A stretch of 64,000 bases of DNA from Carex sylvatica (taxonomy: Eukaryota; Streptophyta; Magnoliopsida; Poales; Cyperaceae), in the NCBI GenBank assembly GCA_964058845.1, contig CAXKVR010000418.1:124001-188000 (forward strand). Reading direction: 5' to 3'. Below are positions 35,401-46,745 of the stretch, piece by piece. Below the pieces are notes generated by a model. That model worked only from the letters and a program-made list of their open reading frames with translations. It ran no database searches and was not told the origin of the DNA. The position numbers were made by a program, and so were the translations under genes. Within the stretch, counting starts at the first letter, position 1. Every line of letters starts with the position of its first letter.

Positions 35401-36254
35401 TCCGAGCGATAGTGTGGTTATATATATAGGATCTCTTTCAAGAACTTATCTTTGGTTTAGTGACAAAGGCACATGGCTCTCATATGGAAGGTCATGGGTT
35501 TGAAATCCACAAAGTAAAAAAATCTTTTATAATATACATAAGAGTTTGAAAGTGTGTTAAATGGCTTGACCTCCAACTCATGATTTAAAAAAAAAAATAT
35601 AGGATCTCTTTCTCTCCTCTTCTAAGCTTCTCCTCTCTTCATTGCTTTATTTACGCTTATTTTTTATTTTATGGGCTGAATTGCTCATTATCAAATTGAC
35701 GAAACAAAAATTTTAGGGACCAATTACTCCATCTGAGTGCATGCCACAATAATTATATATTTGTACATATATAAATTTAATGGCAAAGTGTGTTAATATG
35801 ACAAATTACAAATTGTCTGTAAAATTTGGGTAACAAAACTTAAGTTACCACGAGAAAAAGGAAATGTTCAAGAGAATATTCCTTGATAAAAACATGTTAG
35901 ATACAGACAGTTTTAAATTAACGTTAATGTCAACGATTGCATTATTTAGTCTCACATTATGTAACAGGTATAGTTTGTATGATGTCGCTTTCTCACATTT
36001 GATATTTCCTTTGGAGTTTATGGTTTCCATTAGAACTCTGGTTCTATTCACTAGATTTTAGATATTTCAATTGAAATCTGGTCTGTATGGCTTCCATGGC
36101 TTACATTAATTGATTTCTTTTTATAATGAATTAGAATTTACTGAGTTTGATATGCATTTTTCAGCAATCAGTGAGCATGGATGCATACAGCAGGGTAGCT
36201 GCTCTGTACCAGCAAATGTACCAGCAGAACCAGACTCCTAATTCCAAGCCATAG
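32441..36254 (+). CDS. bHLH transcription factor, UNE10/PIF7/PIF8 group (five exons, about 466 aa)
   Basis: Exons: 32441-33196, 33323-33436, 34557-34622, 34725-35099 and 36165-36254; all junctions are phase 0. Residues 43-59 (AELTWENGSISSHGLG) form the active-phytochrome-B-binding motif of PIF factors. The bHLH starts near residue 277 with KRSRAAATHNESER, then KRRDRINQKMKTLQRL and TDKASMLDEVIDYLKQLQAQ. His285, Glu289 and Arg293 are the residues that read G-box/E-box DNA. A Met-rich tail and a short MDAYSRVAALYQQMY end follow, as in UNE10 relatives. No PIF1/PIF3-type phytochrome A motif was seen. By family it should act in the nucleus in light or shade signalling. Intron 1 needs a GC donor in the best model. 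Introns 2 and 4 hold MITEs and a SINE. Length is somewhat above the Arabidopsis relative. Confidence 0.9.
32766..32809 (+). repeat. In-frame 24-bp tandem duplication in exon 1 of the PIF-like gene
   Basis: 'gtcatatgttacccccggtc' occurs at 32766 and again at 32790. It repeats the residues HMLPPV (around residues 109-124) and keeps the frame. It lies in the weakly conserved linker between the phytochrome-binding motif and the bHLH. Confidence 0.9.
33455..33911. mobile_element. Foldback MITE, family A, in intron 2 of the PIF-like gene
   Basis: Outer arms 'tgaggctatgctaatatgca' and 'tgcatattaccatagcctca' pair, with family A words inside ('acttggatattaaattttac'). A direct duplication of 'aattcatatctctatttttt' sits in the left arm (about 33505 and 33580). 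The element starts fewer than 20 bp after the 5' splice site. Confidence 0.7.
33912..34556. other. Remainder of intron 2 of the PIF-like gene
   Basis: This AT-rich intron sequence ends in a TGTGCAG acceptor at 34551-34556. A frame of 77 codons at 34122 has no family features and is not called as a gene. Confidence 0.6.
35150..35430. mobile_element. Partial hairpin family A element in intron 4 of the PIF-like gene
   Basis: The left half is clear ('ggttgccatgctttgtaaat', 'aaagttcaaatag', 'atgtgtttggagattaaat'). The right half is truncated after the 'aaaacactgattttg' centre and ends near 'ataaccgtccgagcg'. The left end matches the element at 45304 ('ggctaccatgctttgcaaat'). Confidence 0.55.
35449..35590 (+). 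mobile_element. tRNA-derived SINE in intron 4 of the PIF-like gene
   Basis: An A-box-like 'tggtttagtgacaaaggc' is followed by 'gtcatgggtttgaaatcc' containing a B-box-like core. The body ends in an A-rich tract near 35585. This is the layout of a plant tRNA-related SINE. Confidence 0.6.
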
Positions 36255-36358
36255 TTGAATCATGAATGGTTCACATGCTATTTTTAAGTTCGTTTATGCA
36301 GATTTAACTCTGCTTTTCATTAAGTTCGTTTTCTTAAAATTTCTTTTTGTATTTAAAG

Positions 36359-36543
36359 CAGTGTTGTAAATAACGGTATGCGGTTGTCGGATGGATAGGG
36401 TACCGCTAAACGATTAATCGGAAATAATCGGCTATTATTGGAAATAATCGGTCAATTAGTCGAGAAAATTTGTAACGATTTGATCACCGCCAACGACTAA
36501 TCGACCGATTAATCAGTCTAAATGGACGTTTTTTACAACACTG
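36359..36543. mobile_element. hAT-type MITE, copy 2, just after the PIF-like gene
   Basis: Ends CAGTGTTGTAAA and TTTACAACACTG are flanked by a perfect 8-bp duplication ATTTAAAG (36351-36358 and 36544-36551), diagnostic of hAT transposition. It starts about 105 bp after the stop codon, so it probably lies in or next to the 3' UTR. 185 bp, non-coding. Confidence 0.88.
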
Positions 36544-36551
36544 ATTTAAAG

Positions 36552-37226
36552 TTTGAACAATAATTGCAGAACCTGGCCAGGACTTCTCCAATCTCAGTAG
36601 TCCTTTAATTTGTATATTTAGGTTGAATTAGTTGTTATCACCTTTTATCTTATCCTCTGGACAATATAGATATGGTAAACTGTACAGTTAGTTATTTTTG
36701 CGGAGTTTTGCTTGAGGTACTTATTTTATAAGGATTGTTACTCGAATTTTGCTCCAATAATAATAATATTTGTTTCAAAATAAATAATTTTTTGTAATGG
36801 TAGTTCATAAAAAAAAAATGCAGTAAAATAATTTTCGACATGAGTTAAGCATGCACTGTAGTTTTTTGGATTGGCTTCAAAATTTTTTCAAAATTTGAGA
36901 ATGAAGAGTTATGAGTTTTTTTAATAAATTCATTTGTTATCATTTTTTGACCATATTTTTCATTAATTTTTTTTTTCATTGTTTATTTTAATGCACTCAA
37001 TTTCAATTTGATATGTAAGCATGATTATCAGCATCATAATATAATTTATGAAAAAGAATGATAACAATAAAATATTTTATGAACATTGTCAAGTTTTAAC
37101 TTCCACAAAATATTATGATCGCCGTAAATTATTATCAGTCCGCTCAAATTTTGAAATCTCCTGTACTCTGCTTGTTTTTCTAAATCTGACAAAATATAAA
37201 AGAAAAATTGAAGCCCACCGGATGCA
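36552..37226. other. Intergenic DNA, no feature seen
   Basis: AT-rich sequence with no gene, RNA gene or bounded repeat visible. Confidence 0.45.
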
Positions 37227-37582
37227 GGGGTGAAAACGGAGCGAATAGTGGTATATCCATATCCATATCTTTTTTTTTTCTCATTTTTTGGATACAAAAC
37301 AGATATCATATGGATATGAATTTATTAAAATAATATAAAAAATATTAAAAAAATATTAAAATTCCATAATATTTATCTAATTATAATAGTGAATAACATA
37401 AAATTTTCATAATATATATTAAAATATATAGTATATATCTACTATTCAGATATGAATAATTGAAACGTAAAATCATATCAATATTCTTAATCACACAGAT
37501 ATTTCAATATCGAATATCCACATTTAAATTTTTAAATACAGATCGAATACATATTAGATATTATCTATACTGTTTTCACCCA
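37227..37582. mobile_element. MITE, family E, copy 2
   Basis: Ends 'ggggtgaaaacggagcg' and 'actgttttcaccc' pair. It shares 'ctaattataatagtgaataa' and 'atatatctactattcagat' with the other E copies. No clean target duplication was found. Confidence 0.7.
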
Positions 37583-38039
37583 TACACCGGGATCATAGAA
37601 CTAAAATTTATCACATTAATCTCTTCCTTGCTGTCTTTGCGAGACCGAAAGGAGTAAAGCGAAGAATTGTCCTTTCGCAAAAGAGTAAAGTGACGTTATG
37701 TCCTTATGCAAAGGATTTAATTCCTACATATCTTTTTTTTTTCTTTATTTGGAAAAAAAATTCATACATATCACATATTCAAATTAGGTGTCACGTTGGA
37801 ATTGAAAACAGAATTGTCCTTTTGCAAAGAACTCCAAATTCATGCATGTTGCAATCGGTCTTCAGTCGGTTTTTGATTGTTTGAATTTAGCAAAAAATAA
37901 TTATATAAAAAATTATAACACGATTAATCATATATTTTTTTTATAGAGAAATAGAAACATATGTAATATTGATTTATAACATGGGTTGATATGTAATATG
38001 CACATATACCGTCACCTCACTCTAAACTTTGTACTTGAT

Positions 38040-38366
38040 AACTATTTTTGGGCCTTTAAAAGGCGCATCAGTGTTAGAAACTAATGGGTGCAAACGGATT
38101 AGTGATAAAATTATATATGTATTTGTTTTTATTTTTCAGGTATTGGACGGATACGACATAAATCGGATATGGATTGGATATTCGCATTTTTGTAACGGTT
38201 TTTACATAATATATATTAAACTATATGATGTATATTTATTATTTTGATATAGATAATTAAAATTTAAAATTATATTCGTATCTGCACATATTATTGATAC
38301 CCGTATCTAATTTTTGAATATGAATCCAAATACAGATGCATAACATCTGATTCATTTGCACCGTAC
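38040..38366. mobile_element. MITE, family E, variant copy 3
   Basis: The left end is 'gggtgcaaacggattag' and the right end near 'gattcatttgcacc', an inverted pair. The interior has 'ggacggatacgac' and 'tgatgtatatttattatttt' as in family E, so this is a subfamily with different outer ends. Confidence 0.55.
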
Positions 38367-39879
38367 AGGGCCTAATTTATATGGCACTTTCTTAATAGGC
38401 CCAAGTTTAGAAAAATAACAAAAAAGATACATAAATAAATAAATAAAAAATTAAAAGGATTAATTGCTAAAATGCTATGTTCACGGAGTTGAGATCCAGT
38501 GAAGAAACTCAACTTTTGGATTTTGGATCTGGACAGTCTGATTCAAATTCGTGATAATCCATTCGAAGTAGAGGCACACATCTCAAGTAATAAATCCGAA
38601 TCCCAAAGTGATCTCGAGCGACGGATTCGAATCAGATGGTTCTGATCCAAAACTCAAAAGTTGGGTTACTTTAGGGGATTCTGACCCCTGTACACGAAGG
38701 GAAAGATTTCTCATGGGCTTGGAAAAAAATGTTCCGAAAACTTTGGGCTGTGAGCCCGGGGTAGAAGTCCACATTTTTTATGATCCACCAAACTGTGTCA
38801 TCTCAGCCTAATGCCTTTACTTGTTTTAAAAAATTTACGTTTAAAAAAAATTAGACCGAACATATATACTTTTCATATATTTCATTGAATGATTTAAAAA
38901 AAAAAAATCTTATACTCACACTCAATTATAGACACATTTATAAAACACATTGCTTTCTTGCTAAAATTTTCTGTACTTCCTTTAGAAAAATGTGTATACT
39001 AAACACTAAAATTGTTCATATCTTTCATCTAAAAAAGTAGCAAAGGAAATCGATCACGAAATGATAATTCAAGCTCTTCGTTGAGGATACCGTGGAAGGA
39101 AAAATAAACTATATATGAGTTCCATCCAAAAGTTTAAAATTGTTTATCGCATCATAGCAGAACGGTAAAAAGATGATGCTATTGTCATATTGCGCAGCTA
39201 TAGTGCACTATAATGTACTATAGCGTTGATAGCGCTATAACTTTTATGATCTGAAAATGTTATAGCAGCATTATAGTGCTGTTATAGTGCACTATTTATA
39301 ACTCTTGGTTCTATCTTTGATATAGTTTGACCAGTATGAAAGAGGATGGAATTTGTTTTTTGTTTTTAGAAAGAGTATGAAAGAGAATGCAATTGCTGGT
39401 GAGAAAGACGATACATACATAACAAATTTCGACATTTGTGATATGACGAAAGGAGACGACAAAACGTGCGTAAGGTAAAATTCAGTAACAAAAAAAAGTT
39501 CCGTTTCATAGCAGGTTTGAAATTCGAATAAAAATATTTTGAATATTAAATAGTTAATTCCAAACTTAACTAAAAAAAATATGACATGATGCAAGTGCAC
39601 ATTTAAGGTGGAGAAGATAAAAGAAAATAATTTCTTATTAAGAAGAGCCTAATTAATTACATCTTACATCAAAGCCACTTAAACCAAATCTAAATGGCGC
39701 TTATCATCATATAAACATTAATTATAATAATATAATACAAATATTTCAATAGAAGAACTGAGAAATTAGTTTGAGAGCAAACGGCAACTTTATTAGACCA
39801 AAATATAGTCAGCAAATCCCATTCTTCTTTCCTTTTATCATTTTTCTGGTCTAATAAAGCTTGCGCTTCTCCAAAAGGT
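38367..39879. other. Intergenic DNA, no gene seen
   Basis: No gene is supported. At about 39190-39300 is a palindromic patch in which 'ctatagtgcactata' and related words alternate in both orientations, probably a decayed small MITE. Overlapping frames on opposite strands at 38583-38811 mirror each other and show no family features. Confidence 0.4.
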
Positions 39880-40122
39880 CAACATATCCCCTAGAGATGA
39901 ACATCAATAAAAAAATAATAATAAATTTCAACATATCCCTAGAGATGAACATCAATAATAAAATAATAATAAATTTCAACATATCCCCTAGAGATGAACA
40001 TCAATAAAAAAAAAATAATAAATTTCAACATATCCCCTAGAGATGAACATCAATAAAAAAATAATAATAAATTTCAACATATCCCCTAGAGATGAACATC
40101 AATAAAAAAATAATAATAAATT
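39880..40122. repeat. Minisatellite, five units of 48-49 bp
   Basis: Units beginning 'caacatatcc' start at 39880, 39929, 39977, 40026 and 40075. Each contains 'agagatgaacatcaata' and an A-rich 'aataataataaattt' tail. Length differences of one base come from C or A runs. Confidence 0.93.
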
Positions 40123-40856
40123 TTAAACTTCGTCTGTATGTCTATAATGAACTGACATTGAGCAAGTTGATAACAACTACTCCATTTGACAATAAAGAAA
40201 GGTAAACCTAGTTGGAGACTTAAACGACAATTCACCAAAAATACAATGGGTAGACAATCAGTCTAGATCAAGGTTGTATGCAGGAGCGAAAGAAAAAGAA
40301 AAAGAAGAAGAAGCCAAGTATCAGTTTCAAATTCATTAGCTAATTAGGAACTAGATAAAAACAATACTCTACTATAACTTGTAATTTTTAATGCTCTGAA
40401 TTCTAATTTCTAATGCTTTGATTTTTTTAATTCTAACTACCAATCTGAATTCAAAAATTTTATTCTAATTTTAATTCAAAATTTAACCCAAAGTTACATG
40501 CCAGAATTTCAGAGATGGTAGAAAATTTTTTCAGAGAGAAGCAAAGTTAGTCCGGATCAAATTCCAAAATCAAGGAGGGCACCCCCCTGGCTCCACTTGG
40601 TCCACCCCTGGCTGTATGCTTAAAAATCTAGATGAATTTTTTTTTATGAACACTAAATAATTTGATGATTTGATTTCCAACTTTAAAAAAAAAATGTAAG
40701 AGACTGACAATATAGATAGCTTGGTCTAGAAATGCACTAGACATTTCAAAGAGGAAAAACACCAATCTCAAAGAGAATATTTAATCCAATTAACAAAGCT
40801 TAACAAAACTAAATAAGCTTGTCTAAGTACAAATATCAAGGACTTTACATTTGTAA
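40123..40856. other. Intergenic DNA, no feature seen
   Basis: No gene or complete repeat is visible. A C-rich patch 'gggcacccccctggctcc' near 40580 interrupts otherwise AT-rich DNA. Confidence 0.4.
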
Positions 40857-42617
40857 CCGACATTTTTATTTTTACCCAATTAAAAAATTATTTTAATAAT
40901 AATAATTAAGATTTAGAAATAATTTTAAAAATACTCAAACCATGGAATTTTTTCACGGCTTGAAATTTTAATTTCAAACCGTGAAAAAATTCCACGGTTC
41001 CATGTTTTTATTTATTTAAAAAAAAACAGAAAATTATATTTATTTTTTATTTATTTTATGAAAATATTAGAAATGCTGGATATATTTCTTTGAAAATAGA
41101 TGAAATACAATACAATTTGATTTATTAGAAAGACTGTAACAAATAATCCGATCAATATTTTTCAAGCCGAATTTTTCGTGGCTGTAAGAAAAATTAATAT
41201 ATTTCATTATGTGTTATTGTAAAAAAAAAAATGCATGGATTCGGAGTTATTGATCGCGGTTCAAAAGTCACTTCTAGGTAATATAAAAATTATTGTGATC
41301 CTTCTAGTACATTTAATTTATAAAAAGTTGTATCTATTTTGAGAATTATTTTTGAATAACAATCATTAAATAACTTAAAGTTTTTATTTTTTTTAAAAAT
41401 AGATACAACTTTTTATAAATTAAATGTACTAGAAGGATCATAATAATTTCTATATTACCTAGAAGTGACTTTTAAACTGGGATCAATAACTCCGAATTCA
41501 TGCATTTTTATTTTTTACAATAACACATGATGAAATATATTAATTTTTCTTACAGCCACGAAAAATTTGACTTGAAAAATATTGATCGGGTTATTTGTTA
41601 CAGTCTTTCTAATAAATCAAATTGTATTGTATTCCATCTATTTTCAAAGAAATATATTCAACATTTCTAATATTTTAATAAAAGAAAATCTGTTTTGATA
41701 AAAAAAAAACCGATTGTTGAATTCATTGAAACCGGTAACCGGTTTTTATTTTTTTTGTTTTTAACAACACAGAATTTTTTATTAATTTTTTTATTTTTTG
41801 TATTGAAATATTAGAAATGTTGAATATATTTCTTTGAAAATAGATGGAATACAATACAATTTGATTTATTAGAAAGACTGTAACAAATAACCCGATCAAT
41901 ATATTTCAAGCCGGATTTTTTGCAGTTGTAAAAAAAATTAATATACTTCATTATGTGTTATTGTAAAAAAATAAAAATGCATGGATTATGAGTTATTGAT
42001 ACCAGTTCAAAAGTCACTTCTATGTAATATAGAAATTATTGTGATCCTTCTAGTACATTTAATTTATAAAAAGTTGTATCTATTTTTAAAAAATATAAAA
42101 ACTTTAAGTTATTTAATGATTGTTATTAAAAAAGAATTCTCAGATACAACTTTTTATAAATTAAATGTACTAGAAGGATCACAATAATTTATATATTATC
42201 TAGAAGTGACTTTTGAACCGGGATCAATAACTCAGAATCCATGCATTTTTTTTTTTTTTACACTAACACATAATGGAATTTATTAATTTTTCTTACAGCC
42301 GCAAAAAATCTGGCCTGAAAAATATTGATCGGGTTATTTGTTACAATCTTTCTAATAAATCAAATTGTATTCCATCTATTTTCAAAGAAATATATCCAAC
42401 ATTTCTAATATTTTTATAAATAAAAATAAAAAATATATATAAATTTCTGTTTTGTAAAAAAAAAAAAACTTGGAACTGTTGAATTTTTTCACGGTTTGGA
42501 ATTAAAATTCTAAGTCGTGAAAAAATTCCACGGTTTGAATATTTTTAAAATTATTTCTAAACCTTGGTTATTATTATTAAAATAATTTTTTAATTGGGTA
42601 AAAATAAAAATGTCGGC
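40857..42617. mobile_element. Foldback element 2 (Mutator-like, non-autonomous)
   Basis: The ends are the same CCGACATTTTTATTTTTACC inverted repeats as in foldback element 1. Inside are four copies of the shared core in alternating orientation: plus at about 41030-41390, minus at 41395-41690, plus at 41770-42100 and minus at 42130-42440. A spacer with 'gaaaccggtaaccggtttt' sits between the two pairs. Subterminal 'ccgtg' ... 'cacgg' palindromes are present at both ends. Flanks CATTTGTAA and CCTTTGTAG agree at 7 of 9 positions, fitting an old 9-bp target duplication. No coding frame survives. Confidence 0.8.
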
Positions 42618-43730
42618 CTTTGTAGGTACTGTTCATAATTGCATATAAATAATTGTTTGACATGTATATAAATATTTTTACCAAGTGGGCTTTTTGAGTT
42701 GGCCCAATAGTATAAAGCCCGTAATTAAAAATAATTTCATTTGGTTATTAGTAGATAATCATTAAACTTAGAAAGAAAGAACAAATATTTTCTTCTCCGT
42801 TTTTTATTTAAAATTATAATGCTTATGTTAGTACACTTTCTTTAGTAAATTATATAAATATTCTTATTGTTTAAAATAATATAAAATTATGCTTTACTTT
42901 AAAATTTTGTCTCATCCTACAAAAAAATCCTAACAACCCTTCTTCTAATCTAGGGTTACTAATGAGTCGAGTCGGCTCGCGAATCAATGACTTGAGCGGC
43001 TCAATATTTTATAATGAATCGGATCCAAAACTGAAAAAAGTTTGAACTCAATTCGACTCGACTCATGTAAATGTTTGGCTTGACTCGGTTCGCGAACCGG
43101 TTCATATTAGTTGAAGGAGTTGAGCCGGCTCGATTTTATCCAAAGCTGATGCGAAGGAGTCGGTGAACCATAGACTATTGAAATTAATTGAAGGAAGAGA
43201 GATAATATTGTATTATTGTGTTATGAGAAATTTATAAGATATTTATATATGCATGCATGCATAAATTATAATCAAGCTCAATTTATTATTAATTAATTAA
43301 TTAATTGATGGCTTGATCAAGCGGATTTTTATCTTCTTTGCATGTCTCTACTAATAATGTCTTTTTCCTGTTAAATTCTGATTTACTAGTCCATTCAATG
43401 GATCATTCCAAATTTTAAATTATTTCAAATTTTAATTTTTCCAAGTTTCATTTATTTCTTCAAAATTGATACAATCTTTGAAAAATTGTAGCAAGAGGTA
43501 GCAAATTTGTGCTGTCTTAGATAACTAAATTCCATAATTCATCTTCCCATCATCCCATGTATAACAATTAACATACATCATAAGTTGAAATTTTAATTTA
43601 GAGATGGTGATGCAGAGTGGCAGAGTCATATGAGTTCAGAAGGTGACATCACTGCTAGCCAAAATAATTCAAAACTAGAATTTTGTTACCATAACTTTGA
43701 AAAAAAATATAGATATATGCTTGTTATTTA
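42618..43730. other. Intergenic DNA with a 'gagtcgagtcggctcg' repeat
   Basis: No gene is seen. Between about 42957 and 43145 'gtcgagtcggctcgcg' and 'gagccggctcgatt' lie in opposite orientation with 'actcgactcatg' between them, so a decayed inverted-repeat element is likely. A 'taattaattaattaattg' run lies near 43288-43307. Confidence 0.4.
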
Positions 43731-43779
43731 GAATTTTTTTTATAAACCATAATTAGAAAAAAAACTTTTATGAAACCAA

Positions 43780-43810
<31 letters not shown>

Positions 43811-44094
43811 TTTTTTTTTTTTACAAAAATCATAAAAATCGAAATGCCATTTCGGTCTCAAATTTTTTGTTTTTGAACTGAAATGGCAATTCGGTCCCAT
43901 GTATTTTTATAATTTTTCATTGTATTTTTTTCTTAAAATCTATAAAAATAGTTGAGACCGAAATGACAATTTAGTCTCAAATAAAAAGGGAACGAAATAG
44001 CAGTTCGGTTCTTATGATTTTTGTTCTAAAAAAAAATAACCATGTTGATTTCAAAAAAATCTTTTTTTTCTTATTATAATTTATAAAAAAATTC
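43731..44094. mobile_element. Inverted-repeat MITE, family B, copy 2
   Basis: Ends 'ttttttataaaccataatta' and 'ttataatttataaaaaaatt' pair. Inside, 'gaaatgccatttcggtct', 'gaaatggcaattcggtcc' and 'gaaatgacaatttagtctc' repeat a GAAATG-n-CATTTCGGTC theme. An (ATT)n microsatellite lies at about 43781-43810. Confidence 0.7.
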
Positions 44095-45173
44095 GTGCTA
44101 TTTAAACAAATTTATATCTTATTTTAAAATTGTGTCCCATTCAATCACGATTTCTGACTGTGCTCTTGTGGTGACGTTGCTGAGAATTGTAACGTTTCAT
44201 AATTTTTATTGAAAGGTTGTAACATTCAACAGTCAAAAAGGGAAATAATATTTTTTAATACGGATATTGTCCCTCTCCAGCTGTCAGGTCGGGCACGCGA
44301 CGAACCACACCTTCGCATCCATTCACTATCCTATCAACTTACATCACAACAGAAAAAAAAAAACATAAATAATATGAAGTCAGCTACAAAGCCGAATAAT
44401 CAGTTATTTAACGATGCAGCTTCTCTATAATTGACTTAATAACAGTAAACAACCATTTCAATATGATTGAATTAATCCACATAATTAAAAATCAAATTAC
44501 TTATGCATATTTAACTAATAATATCAGTTGGATCTAGGTTTTCAATAAAAAACAGTTTCTTTCTAGTTAGAATTTTTGAAACAGGCAATTTCCAGTATTC
44601 CAATCCATTAAAAATAATTTCAATATCTAGACTCTATATTCCAGTTAAATATACTATTATAATCCGATTACTCAATTCAATATCCAATTAAAATGCAAAT
44701 TAACAATTCAAATTGAAAACACAGATTATAGAGAAGTCTGATTACATGATAGCGATCAATTCAGAAATCCAAATTAAGTTGTAACAATTGCTTAGAATTA
44801 ACGCGACGTAGTCGGAATTCCAATCAAATATAAAATCAAATATCATAATCCATATCAAAATCTATTTATTTCTATTATTTTTCTAATCATTTTTCTCGTT
44901 TCTCTTTTCTTTCAACTTTCGGATTTTCATTTTTTTTCTCTCCATGAATTGATTGAAATATGGAGAAGAAGATAGATTTTTATTTAATGGTCAAAAGTTT
45001 AGAAAAGGGGAGTAATACATGCGAGCCACGTGGACAAATTGCCACGTTTGTCTTGTTTTAATTTTTTTGTTTCACTTTTACTTTTTGAACCTTCAACTTT
45101 TATTTATTGTAAATACGTCTATAAGAATTTCTAAAATAATATATAAATTTACCAAGTGTTACACATACAGAAC
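44095..45173. other. Intergenic DNA, no gene seen
   Basis: No family is recognised in the short frames here. 44870-45050 is pyrimidine-rich and includes 'gagccacgtggacaaattgc' with a G-box-like core. That could be a promoter relic, but no gene follows. Confidence 0.35.
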
Positions 45174-45303
45174 AAATATCAGACAGATACGGATATGGAT
45201 ACTGATTAGATTGGATATTTATTAAAATAATATAAAAAATATTAAAGTTTGTAATATATATCTAATTATAATGGTGAATAACAATTTTTTTTCATTATAT
45301 ATA

Positions 45304-45680
45304 TAGAGTAAGGCTACCATGCTTTGCAAATTAAAGTGAATGTTTTAATTTGTGCTCATATCTATAGTTTCAAAGTTCAAAGCGTCGATCCGAACCGTTC
45401 AAGTTGATATCTATATTAAATTGTGCTTGGAGACCAAATTTTATATTTTTTTTGGAAATTATTTACTATTTTTTTAGAATATTTCAAAATCAGTGTTTTT
45501 CAGAAAATTATGAACTATCACAAAAAGTGATCTTAAAAAATTCTAAAAAAAAATATAAAATTTCCAAAAAATATAAAATTTTGTCTCCAAGCACAATTTA
45601 ATATGGATATCAACTTGAACGGTTCGGATCAACGTTTTGAACTTTGAAACTAGAGATCAAGTTACAATAATTTTTGAGTT
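45304..45680. mobile_element. Foldback MITE, hairpin family A, nested copy 1
   Basis: The left arm has 'ggctaccatgctttgcaaat' and 'cgtcgatccgaaccgttcaa'; the right arm returns with 'cttgaacggttcggatcaac' and 'actttgaaactagagat'. It abuts a second hairpin directly. Confidence 0.65.
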
Positions 45681-45879
45681 GCAACAAGTTACCATAACTA
45701 TTTTCTACATTTTCAAAGTCCAAATCATCGATCCAAACCGTTCAACATGATCTCCACAATAAAATGTGCTTCCAGATCAAATTTTACATTTTTTTGAATT
45801 TTTTTATTATTTATTAAGATGGGTACAAAATTCAATGGTATGAATTTGACTAGTTTTTGTACCCATCTTACTAAATAGT

Positions 45880-45912
<33 letters not shown>

Positions 45913-46020
45913 GGTCTCCAAGCACATTTTATTGTAGATATCATATCTAACGGTTTGGATCGACGATTTGGACTTTGAAAATGTAGAAAATAGTTGTGGT
46001 AACTTGTTGTAACTTGATCC
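45681..46020. mobile_element. Foldback MITE, hairpin family A, nested copy 2
   Basis: Arms 'acaagttaccataactattt' and 'aaatagttgtggtaacttgt' pair, with 'gtccaaatcatcgatccaaa' answered by 'tttggatcgacgatttggac'. A TA microsatellite lies in the right arm near 45890. Confidence 0.7.
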
Positions 46021-46043
46021 CTCTATATAAATATATGATATAT

Positions 46044-46359
46044 GAGCAAAATTAGGGTGTGATATGCTCACCAAGAGGATTTGGTTAATTTATAAGTTGT
46101 TTAATATATTTAATTTTTTATTATTTTTTTGATTGCTTGACCTTGTAGCAAATAAATTTGAAACTTTTAAAATTTTGTATGTACATGTATCACTCATGAA
46201 GTACATGGATTTCAACAGTTTAGATTCAGCGTTTGAAGTCGATCCGATATATTTTTGGTTTCAACAGTTTAGATTCAGCGTTTGAAGTCGATCCGATATA
46301 CTTTTGGAGTTGAACTAATTAAACCATCTTGGTAAGCACATCACACCCTAGCTTTGCTC
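46044..46359. mobile_element. MITE with perfect 9-bp target duplication, nested in family E copy 4
   Basis: Ends 'gagcaaaattagggtgtgat' and 'atcacaccctagctttgctc' are inverted repeats. ATGATATAT flanks it at 46035-46043 and 46360-46368. The interior holds a 46-bp direct duplication with 'gtttgaagtcgatccgatat'. A relative lies at 58314-58715. The duplication length points to a Mutator-like element. Confidence 0.82.
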
Positions 46360-46745
46360 ATGATATATATCTACTATTCGAATATTAATAATTGAAACGT
46401 AAGATCATATCAGTATCCTTATCCACACGGATATTAGATATTCACATCTAAGTTTTCGAATATGGATCGGATATTATCCATACCGTTTTTACCCCTACAC
46501 AACCCATTTGGATTACAGTATGGATAGGATATTTCATGGAAAAAAAAAATCGGACCTACATCCATAGAAGTTTCTCACTTTTAGATATTTATCCATCCAA
46601 ATATAAAATGTTGATATCCACCCATAATATGTTGACATGATGAATAATTTTATTATCAAATTAAGTTAATAAGTTATAGATAAATAACAACAAAATATTC
46701 ATTAATGATTATATTATGACAAAAATGCTTGTATTTTGGTAATGA

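Larger units (their letters stand above)
45174..46498. mobile_element. MITE, family E, copy 4, split by nested insertions
   Basis: The left part (about 45174-45300) has 'agatacggatatggatac' and 'taattataatggtgaataac'. The family continues only after 46360 with 'atgatatatatctactattc' and the end 'ataccgtttttacccc'. About 1.06 kb of other elements lies between: two hairpins (45304-46020) and a 9-bp-duplication MITE (46044-46359). Confidence 0.65.

Noticed and set aside
35449..35520. Pol III A- and B-box-like words considered as a tRNA gene.
   Set aside because: The acceptor and anticodon arms do not pair and an A-rich tail follows; a SINE fits better.
39880..40122. Regular 48-49-bp repeats considered as a CRISPR-like array.
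   Set aside because: The units are contiguous tandem copies with no unique spacers, and the setting is a plant nuclear genome.
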